Assembly: GCA_910588205.1 (NCBI GenBank)
Contig: CAJUQK010000011.1
Location: 1 to 64,000 of the forward strand
Reading direction: 5' to 3'
DNA length: 64,000 bases
Source of the DNA: an uncultured Eggerthellaceae bacterium
GTDB lineage: Bacteria > Actinomycetota > Coriobacteriia > Coriobacteriales > Eggerthellaceae
In this document: positions 24,501 through 33,229 of the stretch, in pieces
Layout: every line of letters starts with the position of its first letter
Numbering within the stretch: position 1 is the first letter of the stretch
Notes under the pieces: generated by a model
What the model was told of the DNA's origin: nothing
Seen by the model: the letters and a program-made list of their open reading frames with translations, nothing else
The model's database searches: none
Program-made: the position numbers and the translations under genes

Positions 24501-26166
24501 CCTCTATGCGGCAGCCAAAGTGGTGACCCAGCGCAAGGATCTGGATATGATCCAGCTGAACTCCTTCGGCTGTGGCTTGGATGCCCTCACCACTGATCAG
24601 GTCCAAGAGGTGCTGGAGGCGGCGGGCAAGGTGTACACCGTGCTCAAGATAGATGAGGTGTCCAACCTAGGAGCCGCCCGCATCCGCGTGCGCAGCTTGC
24701 TGGCAGCTTTGAAAGACCAGGCTGACGAAGAGGCCGAAGCCGATGCCGATGCCAAGGCCCAGCAGCGGGGTTGCCCAGCGGCCAGCATCACCACTCAAGA
24801 TATAGATGCCCTCGTGCCGGAGAGCTTTACTCAGAAGGCAGACGGTGTACGCGTAGAAGCCGAGGTCATCCAGCGCGAAGGTGGGTCAACGGAATTCGCT
24901 CGCCCTCAATTCACCCAGCAGATGAAGGACGAGGGCTACACCATCTTGGCCCCTCAGATGGCTCCCATCCATTTCGAGCTCTTGCTCCCCATCTTCCATG
25001 CCAACGGCTACAACCTAGAGCTGCTGCCCAGTGTTGATACGGGTGCGGTGGATGCAGGCTTGAAGTATGTGAACAACGACATCTGCTACCCCTCCATCCT
25101 GGTAACGGGCCAGATCATGGAAGCGGTCACCAGCGGAGAGTACGACACGGACAAACTGGCTGTGCTCATCACTCAGACGGGTGGTGGCTGCAGGGCCACC
25201 AACTACATATCGCTTATCCGCAAGGCCCTCAAAGCGGCAGGTCTCGGACACATCCCGGTCATCGCTCTTTCCTTCAAGGACCTTGGTGAGGTGAACCCTG
25301 GCTTCAAGGTAACACCAGCCATGCTCTATCAGGCCATCTTCGTCCTGCAATATGGAGACCTCCTCATGATGTGCTTATACCGCACGCGCCCCTACGAGGT
25401 GGAGCCGGGCAGCGCACAGCGCCTCTTCGACCATTGGATGGGCGTTGCAAAAGAGCAGGTGGCTCGGGGTGTCAAGATGGCTGAATTCAAGCGCACGGTG
25501 AACCAGATCGTGGACGATTTCGACACGCTCCCGCTTCAAGGGGAGGGCACCAAGCCTCGTGTGGGCGTAGTGGGAGAGATCCTCGTGAAGTTCCACCCCA
25601 CCGCCAATAATCAGATCGTGGAGCAAATAGAGGCGGAGGGCTGCGAAGCGGTAGTGCCGGGGCTCATCGAATTCTTCCTCTTCGGCATAGCCGGAGGCAT
25701 CTTCCAGCGCCAGATCGGCAAGTCAGCGAAGAGCGCTTTGGGTAGCCGCATCGGCTTGGCAGCGGTGAAGCAGCTGCGGCGGCCGGTGAACGAAGCCCTC
25801 AAGCGCAGCCAACGCTTCCATCCTCCCGCCGACATCTACGAGCTGGCAGAATACGCCTCTGAGATCCTTTCCCTTTGCAATTCCATGGGGGAGGGATGGC
25901 TGCTCACCGCTGAGATGGTGGAACTCATCCGCTCCGGCTGTCCGAACGTGGTATGCACTCAGCCCTTTGCATGCTTGCCAAATCACGTCGTGGGCAAATC
26001 GGTCATCAAGGAGCTCCGGCGCCGCTATCCGGAGAGCAACATCGTGGCCGTTGACTATGACCCGGGGGCATCTGAAGTGAATCAGTTGAATCGCATCAAG
26101 CTGATGATCGCGGTGGCGAAGGCGAACCTGGCCGAGAAGCGCAGCACCCGGATGAACCGCGCATGA
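21556..26166 (+). CDS. giant fused acyl-CoA-dehydratase activase with DUF2229/HgdB-like domains
   Basis: A 1536-residue cytoplasmic protein. Two ATPase domains of the BadF/HgdC type are in tandem: IGIDVGSTTVK at about 48 and LGIDAGSTTFK at about 364. Each keeps two cysteines suited to a subunit-bridging [4Fe-4S] (NGTCAGGTG and SRCGVFA; NEACSSGCG and SRCTVFM). A cysteine segment CKGCANSC (about 656) links to a DUF2229 region (GIPRALNMYENYPFWF) and a C-terminal HgdB-like region (about 1150-1520). Such activases drive ATP-dependent low-potential electron transfer; the target of these fused forms is not established. The last codons and the stop lie in a repeat (26146-26173). A segment at about 23690-24340 has clearly different third-base usage. 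Confidence 0.88.
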   Translation: MSRQSKYVTLPSDTKAKPDEGDEGEAAQVVAPKEVSGAPEGPGASLHIGIDVGSTTVKLAVLNSRDECLWSVYQRHHADVRATIIDVLRQAAQEFPVNPMTIAITGSGGLLLSQWLDVKFIQEVIASKTAVETFIPATDVAIELGGEDAKIIYFDGGIEQRMNGTCAGGTGAFIDQMAALLDTDAGGLNELAKSHTTIYPIASRCGVFAKTDVQPLLNEGAKREDIAASIFQSVVTQTISGLACGRPIRGNVAFLGGPLQYLPELRRRFYETLELEDEAIIVPANAHLFVACGAAIAGARDGAKVETLKDVLIRLEGLGDIQGSEVDRLSPLFASEEERQRFLERHAQEKVRRGSLADYRGAAYLGIDAGSTTFKAALIGRDGELLWSTYASNKGDVLGCAKAALADLYTSLPKAAETGEDLVWIGHSTVTGYGEGLLLEALQVDSGEIETVAHLRGAQEMLPGVEFILDIGGQDMKCLRVKDGVIDSIMLNEACSSGCGSFIESFASGLGLEVQDFAATAISAKAPVDLGSRCTVFMNSRVKQAQKEGATVGDIAAGLAISVIKNALFKVIKIRDPHDVGTQVIVQGGTFLNDAVLRAFEQLSEVNAVRPDIAGNMGAFGAALLARDRYTEGSASTLLSLKAIEALAPSHRTVRCKGCANSCLLTVNDFGKDEQTGKHRRFITGNRCEKGESMGAGTKSDVPNLFEWKSQRLFDAYEPILAEDACGTVGIPRALNMYENYPFWFTFFTKLGYRVVLSDPSTKATYDAGIESMPSESVCYPAKLSHGHIMNLLAKEGDDAVDFIWMPCSKWERQEDDTAGNHFNCPIVASYPEALRLNIDELQGSPVAFVSPWLPYDDKEKLKRRLYSELTGSFRDEVGAHENPLTQKQIDDAVDAAWEEDEAFKRDIRRKGTETLAWMEETGTHGIVLAGRPYHQDPEINHAIPELLTSFGLAVLTEDSVAHLGQLERPIRVVDQWMYHTRLYAAAKVVTQRKDLDMIQLNSFGCGLDALTTDQVQEVLEAAGKVYTVLKIDEVSNLGAARIRVRSLLAALKDQADEEAEADADAKAQQRGCPAASITTQDIDALVPESFTQKADGVRVEAEVIQREGGSTEFARPQFTQQMKDEGYTILAPQMAPIHFELLLPIFHANGYNLELLPSVDTGAVDAGLKYVNNDICYPSILVTGQIMEAVTSGEYDTDKLAVLITQTGGGCRATNYISLIRKALKAAGLGHIPVIALSFKDLGEVNPGFKVTPAMLYQAIFVLQYGDLLMMCLYRTRPYEVEPGSAQRLFDHWMGVAKEQVARGVKMAEFKRTVNQIVDDFDTLPLQGEGTKPRVGVVGEILVKFHPTANNQIVEQIEAEGCEAVVPGLIEFFLFGIAGGIFQRQIGKSAKSALGSRIGLAAVKQLRRPVNEALKRSQRFHPPADIYELAEYASEILSLCNSMGEGWLLTAEMVELIRSGCPNVVCTQPFACLPNHVVGKSVIKELRRRYPESNIVAVDYDPGASEVNQLNRIKLMIAVAKANLAEKRSTRMNRA

Positions 26167-26473
26167 CAGGTTGTGCGTAGGGGCCGACCGTGGTCTCACC
26201 CGTGGGAACCACGCATGTCCGGTTGCCGTAGGGGCGGATCTGGATCCGCTCGATGCTGCACCCGGGTGAACCATGCACTGTAGGGGCCGATCTGGATCGG
26301 CCCCCTGTAACACCCGGGTGAACCCCATACGTTAGGTCACCCGGCTGGTACCGCAATGAATCTGCTGCGCGCGTTCTTCGCGCAACGCATCCTCACGCGA
26401 GGCGCATGGAGTACGGGTGAACCATCCACGTCAGGTTGCCCGCAACAGGCGGTGTTTGGACCGCCTGTTGCGG
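26144..26473. repeat. palindromic repeat cluster 2 (overlaps 3' end of activase gene)
   Basis: The gap between the activase gene and the channel gene (26167-26537) holds only repeats. GTAGGGG units start at 26177 (right arm lost), 26228 (arms CGGAT/ATCCG) and 26280 (CCGAT/ATCGG), spaced 51-52 bases. Between them is a spacer of the form CACCCGGGTGAACCATGCA. The same spacer, ACCCGGATGAACCGC then GCATGACAGGTTG, begins inside the activase gene at 26146. A second hairpin type, GCGCG/CGCGC around TTCTT, is at about 26373-26390, preceded by CGGCTGGTACCGCAATGAA, which recurs in cluster 3. No gene is seen. Confidence 0.85.
26441..26472. repeat. 13-bp perfect hairpin in the position of a repeat core
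   Basis: CGCAACAGGCGGT pairs perfectly with ACCGCCTGTTGCG around the loop GTTTGG. It is flanked on the left by GTCAGGTTGCC and on the right by CATCCGGGATGAAC, the same borders that enclose GTAGGGG palindromes elsewhere. It looks like a unit whose core has been replaced by a different palindrome. It lies 66 bases before the channel gene and could end transcripts from upstream, although no U-run follows. Confidence 0.75.
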
Positions 26474-26537
26474 CATCCGGGATGAACGTGCCTTCCCTGT
26501 GATAGGGTGCCCACAAACCAACAAGGGAGGGTGCTCC

Positions 26538-27413
26538 ATGAGCATAGAGAGAGAAGATCTGACCACCTTGGCTCCGGACGCGCTATCACCGGCCGCTACC
26601 GAGGCAAAGGCAGAAGCCATCGGATGTACGAAGGCTGGCATGCCAACGGCCAAGTGCTTCGTATCGGCCATACTGGCAGGTGCATTCGTCGCGTTCGGCG
26701 CTATGTACTTCTGCACGTTCTTGGGGGATACTTCCCTGCCCTTCGGAGCCCAACGGGTGGTGGGCGGTCTCTGCTTCTGCCTGGGATTGGTGCTGGTGCT
26801 CTGTTGCGGGGCAGAGTTGTTCACCGGGAATGTTCTCATGATCTGCGCCAAGGCATCGAAGCGCATCGGATGGCCGGAGGTCTTCCGTAATTGGGGGATC
26901 GTCTGGCTGGGGAATCTGGCCGGGGCGTTGATGGCTGCTGTCATCATCTATCTCTCGAACCTCCAGGCTATGAACGGAGGTGCTGTGGGCGAGGCCTTCG
27001 TATCCGTGGCGGCAGGGAAGGTAGCGCTAGATCCGGTGACCCTCTTCTTCAAGGCCATCCTCTGCAACATCATGGTGTGCTTGGCGGTCTGGATCGGATT
27101 CGCAGGGAAGACCATCGTGGACAAGGTGATAGGCATCTTGCTCCCCATCTCCGCCTTCGTGGCCTGCGGCTTCGAGCACTGTGTGGCGAACATGCTCTTC
27201 TTGCCTCTGGGCTTGGCACTGAATACTGTGGGTGGGATCGGCGCAGCTGAGGTCATCACCTTCGGCGGCGTTGCCTACAATCTGGTGTTGGCAACCCTGG
27301 GCAATATCGTGGGAGGGTTGCTGGTGGGGTTGGCTTACTGGTTCGTCTACGCCAAGCGCACCTCTTCCAAGGAGGCAGGTGTCAAGGCGAAGAGCGGAGC
27401 AGATCAGCCCTAG
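26538..27413 (+). CDS. formate/nitrite transporter (FNT) family channel
   Basis: Pentameric membrane channel for small monovalent anions such as formate or nitrite. The 291-residue protein has six membrane helices with the FNT signatures GAELFTGNVLM and CGFEHCVANM, which contains the central conserved histidine. The ATG at 26538 follows AAGGGAGG; an upstream in-frame ATG at 26436 falls inside the repeat hairpin and is rejected. The N-terminal 35 residues are soluble. With a hydrogenase in the window a formate role is plausible, but FocA and NirC types cannot be separated safely by eye. Confidence 0.92.
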   Translation: MSIEREDLTTLAPDALSPAATEAKAEAIGCTKAGMPTAKCFVSAILAGAFVAFGAMYFCTFLGDTSLPFGAQRVVGGLCFCLGLVLVLCCGAELFTGNVLMICAKASKRIGWPEVFRNWGIVWLGNLAGALMAAVIIYLSNLQAMNGGAVGEAFVSVAAGKVALDPVTLFFKAILCNIMVCLAVWIGFAGKTIVDKVIGILLPISAFVACGFEHCVANMLFLPLGLALNTVGGIGAAEVITFGGVAYNLVLATLGNIVGGLLVGLAYWFVYAKRTSSKEAGVKAKSGADQP

Positions 27414-27489
27414 GAAGCCGTGAGTCTGTAGGTCCTTCGAGGCATCTCCAGGGGCCATGATCTTATATACATTCCGGTGCCAAACAGTA

Positions 27490-27495
27490 TATAAT
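27490..27495 (+). promoter_or_regulatory. -10 box of the M60 protease gene
   Basis: A perfect TATAAT lies 50 bases before the ATG at 27545, inside an AT-rich stretch (TTATATAC and AGTATATAAT) that stands out from the GC-rich surroundings. No good -35 is seen at the expected distance, so an activator or a weak -35 may be involved. Confidence 0.6.
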
Positions 27496-27544
27496 CCGTT
27501 TCACTTTCGTTACATTGGGGAACAATGCACTTAAGGGGAACGCG

Positions 27545-30500
27545 ATGAAACGAACCACAGCAAAAGCGCACGTCACAGCCCTGGGAAGAGCGGGGAAGAA
27601 GGCAGTGTCGGTCTTAGCCTCCGCCGCCCTCGCCCTCTCGATGTTCGGGATCCCTGCTTTCGCAGATCCCGTTGAAGGGGAAGGGGAGAACCAGGAGGTA
27701 TTGCAGCAGGAGACTCAGCCCAGTATGGGCGAGGATATCCCTGCAAGCCCTGAGGGTTCAGGGCCTACTGACTCTGATCCCACCGTGCCGTCCAATCCTC
27801 CGATCAATGCGGATGCCAATGAAGGCGCTTCTGAGGAAGAGTCCGGCGGCACCAAGCTGCCCACTGAAACCGACGAGATGGATCAGGTGGCCAAGAGCGT
27901 CATCCATGTGGACGTGACGGATGCGAAGCCCTTCGATCGGGAGAAGCCCAACGTCTTCTTCGTGACTCTGAGCAATCGTGGGCAGCAGCGGATCGAGATG
28001 ACCGAGACGGGTTCCTTCACCCATGGGTCCTATACCTACAAGGCAGTGGATCCCGGTGAGTACACGCTGACCGTGCAAGGAGAGGGCTACGGGACCTATT
28101 CTCAAGCCATCACGGTGGCTGATGACATCCCGCGTACCTATACCCTGAAGCTGAACACCTATGATCGCCCCTCCTGCGCCACCGATGCGCAGACAGAGCA
28201 GACGGGTGTCATCTATTACGGCGATGTCACGGGCGAAGGTGACATCGATGTGAATGACATTGATGCCATGATCAGCGTGATCCAGGGAGACATCCAGCCT
28301 ACGGGTCGCTGCGATCTGAATGGCGATGAGGTTCGTACCCTCACAGATCTTCAGATCTTGGCCGAAGGCTATGAGCGTGATAAGGACGGGTACGGTCACG
28401 ATCCCCTGACTTCTAACATCGCTCCTAAGCCGCGCGTGACCGGGGTCACTGTCAGTGAAGGGACCGTTGCTTCTGACAGCAAGATCACCGACATCAGCGA
28501 AGTGGTGGGCAATCCGGACGAGAGCGTTTCCCTCAAGCTGACTCCCGCCAACCCCGGAGGCCCGATCAAGATCGAGTTGAACAATCTGGATAAGCAGCTC
28601 GAAGGCGAGCAGATTCAGGTCATGACCATCAAGCCGCCTGTGAGCACTACCGCTGCGGGCGATGTGAATGTCAGCCCCAATGCTGTTACCGGCGGTACGG
28701 TGGATGTGACCTATGAAGAGGGCGGTCAAGAGATCACCGAGACCGTAGAGATAGATGCAGAGGCGCAAGAGGCCTCGGCCTTCGGCTTAGAGCGGATGGC
28801 TCAGGCTGTAGGGCTGCTGCCCCAGGTGGCCTATGCTGATGGCAAAAAGGCTACCATCGACAGCGCAGGCAACATCATCATCGATTTCGGCAAGAAGATC
28901 GCCATCAAGAAGGTGACCATCCAGGTGACCAAGACCGCCGCCTCTGACGGGAACCTCAACCTGGCTGAGATCTCCTCTGTGGAATTCCTGAACGACACCG
29001 CAGACCTCATTGCCCCCCCCGAGCTCAATATCCCGCAGAACCTGACTGCCACGCCGGGTAGCAAGCAGTTCACTCTTTCCTGGGATGCGGAGACCAACGT
29101 CACCGGTTATGAGATCTCCATCGTGGATCCCACCGTGTCGGGAGACAACGAGCACCTCATGACTACCAAGAACACTACCTTGGCAGTGACCGCTTACAAG
29201 TATGGCAAAAAGGGCAAGCTGGAGAACAATCACACCTACACGGTGAAGGTGCAATCCACCAATGGTGCATGGCGCAGTGGTTGGAGCGACCCCATCACCG
29301 TGACGCCCAAGGCCACCAAGGTACCGGATGCTCCTGAGAGCGTGAAGGCTTCCGGCGGCTATCGGACGATCACCGTTGGCTGGAAGGCCATGGAAGATAC
29401 TGATACCTACACCATCTTCTGGCGCAAGCAGGGAGATGCTACCTGGAATCAGAATGCTGGCGTAGAGCGCAATAACTACCAGCTCTCTGGCTTGGAGGAT
29501 CGCACTACCTATGAGCTCTATATCGTAGGCGTGAACGAGATAGGCTCCAGTGCTCCTTCTCGGACCGTTGCCGCTGAGACCACCACCATCGCCCCGGCCG
29601 AACTGCCGAACTACAAGCTGTTGAATACCAAGGATGCGAACGGCCACTATCTCACGGGCATCCAGTCTGCCCGCGTCATCAGCGCTAACATGGTCGACAG
29701 CCCCTTAGATGCAGGTAAGAGCACGTCCTTCGGCCTCTTCGACGATGATTACACCTCGTACGCGAAGAAATCAGACTGGGATTTTGGCTGCTCCTACAGC
29801 CAAGGAAGCCATGGCGTTGAGGTCACCTTCGACGGTGTGAAGCAGATCGGCTTCATCTCCTACGCTGCTTCCTCTCAGAACATCGATTACAGCGGCGTTC
29901 TTATTCATGCCTCCACCGGCGGTTCGGCATGGCAGAAGGTGGATGGTGTTTCCTTCACCCAGCAGAAGTGCGCCAACGGCCGAACCTATACGCTCATCAA
30001 GATCGATGGGGGCCTGACAGCTGACAAGGTGCTCATCGGCATGCAGCGCTACCCGCGCTTGATCGACATCGCTGAGATGCGCTTCCATGGCTACGACTCC
30101 ATCGAAGACGATGTCAATGCTCTCTTCTCCGATGATATGCACATCCAGCTGGCCGAAGGTGTGGATGAGGCCAAGATCCAGGCACTGGAAACGCGTCTGA
30201 ACACGGCAGATGCGGACGGCAACTACTATCCGTTCAAGAACATCGTGCAGCTTGACATCGACTTCGCTCGTCAGCTCTTGGCTGATGAGAATGCGGGGCT
30301 CTCTGAGATCATCACCGTTCATACGGATATCTCCAGCAACGCTGACAGCGGCAAGAATCTGGGCATCTCTGGCCTGAATTCTTGGCAGCCTTTGGGTAAG
30401 GTGGCTGCGGCAGGTGACCAGCTTGTGCTCTATGCTTCCGCCCGTAACGCCAAGGCCAATTCAAAGGTGCAGATCTACGTAGGACAGCAATATGCAGAGT

Positions 30501-33196
30501 CCTCTGATGCTCCTACCTATGGCGGGACCTTCATCCCCGGCAAGCGTGTCGTCTATTCGGTACCTGAGAAGATCCAAGATGTTGGAAAGGAGCACGGCGG
30601 TCAGCTCTACGCTCAGTACACGGGGAACAGCAACCCGAATGAGGAATGGTGCATCCGCATCATGGGCGGCCATAGCATTCCCACCCTTGATCTGCATAAT
30701 GAGACTGATCATGAGAAGCGCGTCCAGAAGGCGGAGGCTTTCATTACCGATCTGGATGAGACGCTGGATCTGCTCGGCAAGTCCAAGGCCAATGAGGCCG
30801 ATCATAAGGCGGCTCACCTGGCTGAGAGCAAGCTGGTGGTGGACAAGGTGGTCCAAGACACCATCAATCCCAGCGTTGATGTCAACTACAGCGAGACCGG
30901 ATGCATCCATAACGCTGCGGAGATCATGACCGATACCATGCTCTACTCCGTTCCTGCGGCGAAGGTGGCGGCTTCTTGCAAGGGCTCCACGCTCCGCGAG
31001 CGCGCCGAGTCACTCATCAAGCACATGGATGGCTCCGAGCAGTTGATGCGCCTGTTCTATCAGCATAAGGGTCTCATGTTCGAGCGTGAGGGAGCAACCG
31101 GAAGCAACCGGGTATCCTCCCAACATCTGAACATCCGCTGCATGCAGATGTTCGCCGGTGCCTTCATGTATGCGGCAGGCAATCATATCGGCGTGGGGTA
31201 TCCCGAATCCGGTAACTTCGCCATATTGAATCCTATCTCTGATGCAGCCACTGCTCCCGGTGGGACACGGGCGAGCGGGGACGGCTTCTACTTCGGGTGG
31301 GGCACTGCCCATGAGATCGGTCACAATATCAACAACAACCGTTATGCCTATGCTGAAGTGACGAACAATTACTTCGCTCAGCTCTGCAAGATGATCAATG
31401 AGGGTACGACGCGCTTCTCCTACGATGCCGTCTATGACCGTGTCACCTCAGGAGCCCAGGGCCGCACGGGAAGCGTCATGATCCAGCTTGCCATGTATTG
31501 GCAGCTCATGCTGGCTCATGACACCCATGAGGTCTATACCCTCTATGACAACTATGCAGACCTCCAGGCGAACCGCTTCTTCGCTCGGGTTGATGGCCTT
31601 GCCCGCAATCCGGGATCCGCTACCAAAGCAGATGGTTCTGCTCTGGAAATTCCGCTGGTGGTGAATGCAGGCGAGAGCCAGAACATCATCCGCTTGGCTA
31701 GCGCTGCAGCCAAGGCAGACCTGACCGACTTCTTCGTTAGCTGGGGTTTGATCCCCAACGCGGAGACCCAGCGGTTCGTGGCTCAGTTCGATAAGGATCC
31801 TCGGGCACTCCAGTATGTGAATGACGACGCGGTCAAGTGGGCGCGGGCGAACTCCGGGGCCGCTAAGGTTGCTGGTCAAGATATGGTGGCGGTCACCCAG
31901 AGCCAAGACAATAGCCGGATCACCCTCGGACTGAGCACGAAGGATGCCACCTACGCTCCATCGCTCATCGGCTATGAGATCACTCGCCTCACCTACGCTT
32001 CTGGTCAACAGCAGAAGGAAGTGGCCGGCTTCGTCCGGGCGGAGGCCGATGGCACTGCTTCCTTCGTGGATGACGCAGCGTATCTGGGTAACCGTGCTGT
32101 GCAGTATGAGGTGAAGGCCGTTGATAAGTTCCTGAACTACTCTGTAGGCGCGGTCACGGCTCAGGAGAAGTTGAACGGCAATGGCCGCTACACCACGGAG
32201 GAGTGGAGCGTTGAGACCAATCTGGTGGATGCGGACTCGCAGAATGAGGGCGCACCGAATGAGGGAGCCGAGGATACCGGTTCTGATGAAGCGGTAGAGC
32301 CTGAATGCCCCGCTGAGAAGGCGGAGCTCGAGCCGAAACCCATCGACTCCATCCTCACGGGCGAGGGAGAGTTCGTCGGCAAGACCATGGCCAATGGGAA
32401 CACCCCCGCTGCCGATCCCTACGTGCTGGTGGATATGCACAAGACCAACCCGGTGGTCTCTATCCGCTATACCCCCGGTGAGGGTACGGCTTTGGGTCAA
32501 TATCGCATCGAGACCAGCGTGAACGGACTTTCCTTCACCGAGGTAGCAACGGGAACCTTCCAGAAGGGTGATGAGGGCTATGCAGAGGTCTTCCTCACTG
32601 GTAAGAATGAGGACGGTAGCCCGAACAGCTGGATCTGCGCTGAGAACGCCCGTTATGTGCGTATCACCGGCATCGGCCAAGCGGGTAAGGATATCAGCAT
32701 CAAGGCTGTAGATATCTTCGGACCCTCTGGTGACAACATCGACTTCACCGCCGTTGAGGGCCAGGAAGACATCAAGGCTATTGGTACGCTGACCGCAGAC
32801 TTCGCCCTGGATGACAAGGGTGCGAAGATCCCGGCAGGGAGCATCTTGTTCACGGGTGCTGTCAAGGGCAATCCGGCCTACAACGTAGTAGTGCTCTACG
32901 ATGAGACGGGTACGATCGTAGGCGGTCTTGAGGAAGACGGCGCAACGCTCAAGGCGGAGCAGGTGCTCCTGGCTGAGCTGCCTGAAGAGTCCAAGATCGG
33001 TGACACTGCTGATGGCCGCTGGGTGTACTGGATAGCCCCCGGTTCCACGCTGCCGAAGCAGGTGCGTGCCGAGCTCTACCGCGTGAATGATGCCTTCACC
33101 AACGAGGGTCAGCGTTTGGTGGCCGATACCGTGTTCGTGGATGTCCCTGCTGACCTTCCGGGCATCACGCTCACCGGCGCTTCCCAGGGCCAATAG
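27545..33196 (+). CDS. secreted M60-like (enhancin) metalloprotease with dockerin, FN3 and F5/8C modules
   Basis: A 1883-residue exported protein. A signal peptide (basic start, hydrophobic core, cut near PAFA|DP) precedes an acidic, proline-rich stretch. A two-repeat dockerin-like module is at about 226-280, with calcium loops DVTGEGDIDVND and DLNGDEVRTLTD. Two fibronectin type III domains (about 490-590 and 596-682) and a discoidin-like module (about 693-852) follow. The peptidase core has HEIGHN (H1256, E1257, H1260) and a downstream E1271, the M60/gluzincin zinc pattern. A second discoidin-like module is at about 1602-1729. M60 enzymes cut mucin-type glycoproteins. There is no sortase motif or C-terminal membrane helix of its own. 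The ATG at 27545 follows AAGGGGAA. The next gene encodes an anchored, cohesin-like protein. Confidence 0.85.
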   Translation: MKRTTAKAHVTALGRAGKKAVSVLASAALALSMFGIPAFADPVEGEGENQEVLQQETQPSMGEDIPASPEGSGPTDSDPTVPSNPPINADANEGASEEESGGTKLPTETDEMDQVAKSVIHVDVTDAKPFDREKPNVFFVTLSNRGQQRIEMTETGSFTHGSYTYKAVDPGEYTLTVQGEGYGTYSQAITVADDIPRTYTLKLNTYDRPSCATDAQTEQTGVIYYGDVTGEGDIDVNDIDAMISVIQGDIQPTGRCDLNGDEVRTLTDLQILAEGYERDKDGYGHDPLTSNIAPKPRVTGVTVSEGTVASDSKITDISEVVGNPDESVSLKLTPANPGGPIKIELNNLDKQLEGEQIQVMTIKPPVSTTAAGDVNVSPNAVTGGTVDVTYEEGGQEITETVEIDAEAQEASAFGLERMAQAVGLLPQVAYADGKKATIDSAGNIIIDFGKKIAIKKVTIQVTKTAASDGNLNLAEISSVEFLNDTADLIAPPELNIPQNLTATPGSKQFTLSWDAETNVTGYEISIVDPTVSGDNEHLMTTKNTTLAVTAYKYGKKGKLENNHTYTVKVQSTNGAWRSGWSDPITVTPKATKVPDAPESVKASGGYRTITVGWKAMEDTDTYTIFWRKQGDATWNQNAGVERNNYQLSGLEDRTTYELYIVGVNEIGSSAPSRTVAAETTTIAPAELPNYKLLNTKDANGHYLTGIQSARVISANMVDSPLDAGKSTSFGLFDDDYTSYAKKSDWDFGCSYSQGSHGVEVTFDGVKQIGFISYAASSQNIDYSGVLIHASTGGSAWQKVDGVSFTQQKCANGRTYTLIKIDGGLTADKVLIGMQRYPRLIDIAEMRFHGYDSIEDDVNALFSDDMHIQLAEGVDEAKIQALETRLNTADADGNYYPFKNIVQLDIDFARQLLADENAGLSEIITVHTDISSNADSGKNLGISGLNSWQPLGKVAAAGDQLVLYASARNAKANSKVQIYVGQQYAESSDAPTYGGTFIPGKRVVYSVPEKIQDVGKEHGGQLYAQYTGNSNPNEEWCIRIMGGHSIPTLDLHNETDHEKRVQKAEAFITDLDETLDLLGKSKANEADHKAAHLAESKLVVDKVVQDTINPSVDVNYSETGCIHNAAEIMTDTMLYSVPAAKVAASCKGSTLRERAESLIKHMDGSEQLMRLFYQHKGLMFEREGATGSNRVSSQHLNIRCMQMFAGAFMYAAGNHIGVGYPESGNFAILNPISDAATAPGGTRASGDGFYFGWGTAHEIGHNINNNRYAYAEVTNNYFAQLCKMINEGTTRFSYDAVYDRVTSGAQGRTGSVMIQLAMYWQLMLAHDTHEVYTLYDNYADLQANRFFARVDGLARNPGSATKADGSALEIPLVVNAGESQNIIRLASAAAKADLTDFFVSWGLIPNAETQRFVAQFDKDPRALQYVNDDAVKWARANSGAAKVAGQDMVAVTQSQDNSRITLGLSTKDATYAPSLIGYEITRLTYASGQQQKEVAGFVRAEADGTASFVDDAAYLGNRAVQYEVKAVDKFLNYSVGAVTAQEKLNGNGRYTTEEWSVETNLVDADSQNEGAPNEGAEDTGSDEAVEPECPAEKAELEPKPIDSILTGEGEFVGKTMANGNTPAADPYVLVDMHKTNPVVSIRYTPGEGTALGQYRIETSVNGLSFTEVATGTFQKGDEGYAEVFLTGKNEDGSPNSWICAENARYVRITGIGQAGKDISIKAVDIFGPSGDNIDFTAVEGQEDIKAIGTLTADFALDDKGAKIPAGSILFTGAVKGNPAYNVVVLYDETGTIVGGLEEDGATLKAEQVLLAELPEESKIGDTADGRWVYWIAPGSTLPKQVRAELYRVNDAFTNEGQRLVADTVFVDVPADLPGITLTGASQGQ

Positions 33197-33229
33197 AGAA
33201 TGCAGCATTCGGATAAGGAGATGCGTACG

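Noticed and set aside
26177..26390. CRISPR array
   Set aside because: The repeats are palindromes with variable arms and unequal, partly homologous spacers; there is no uniform repeat length and no cas gene nearby.
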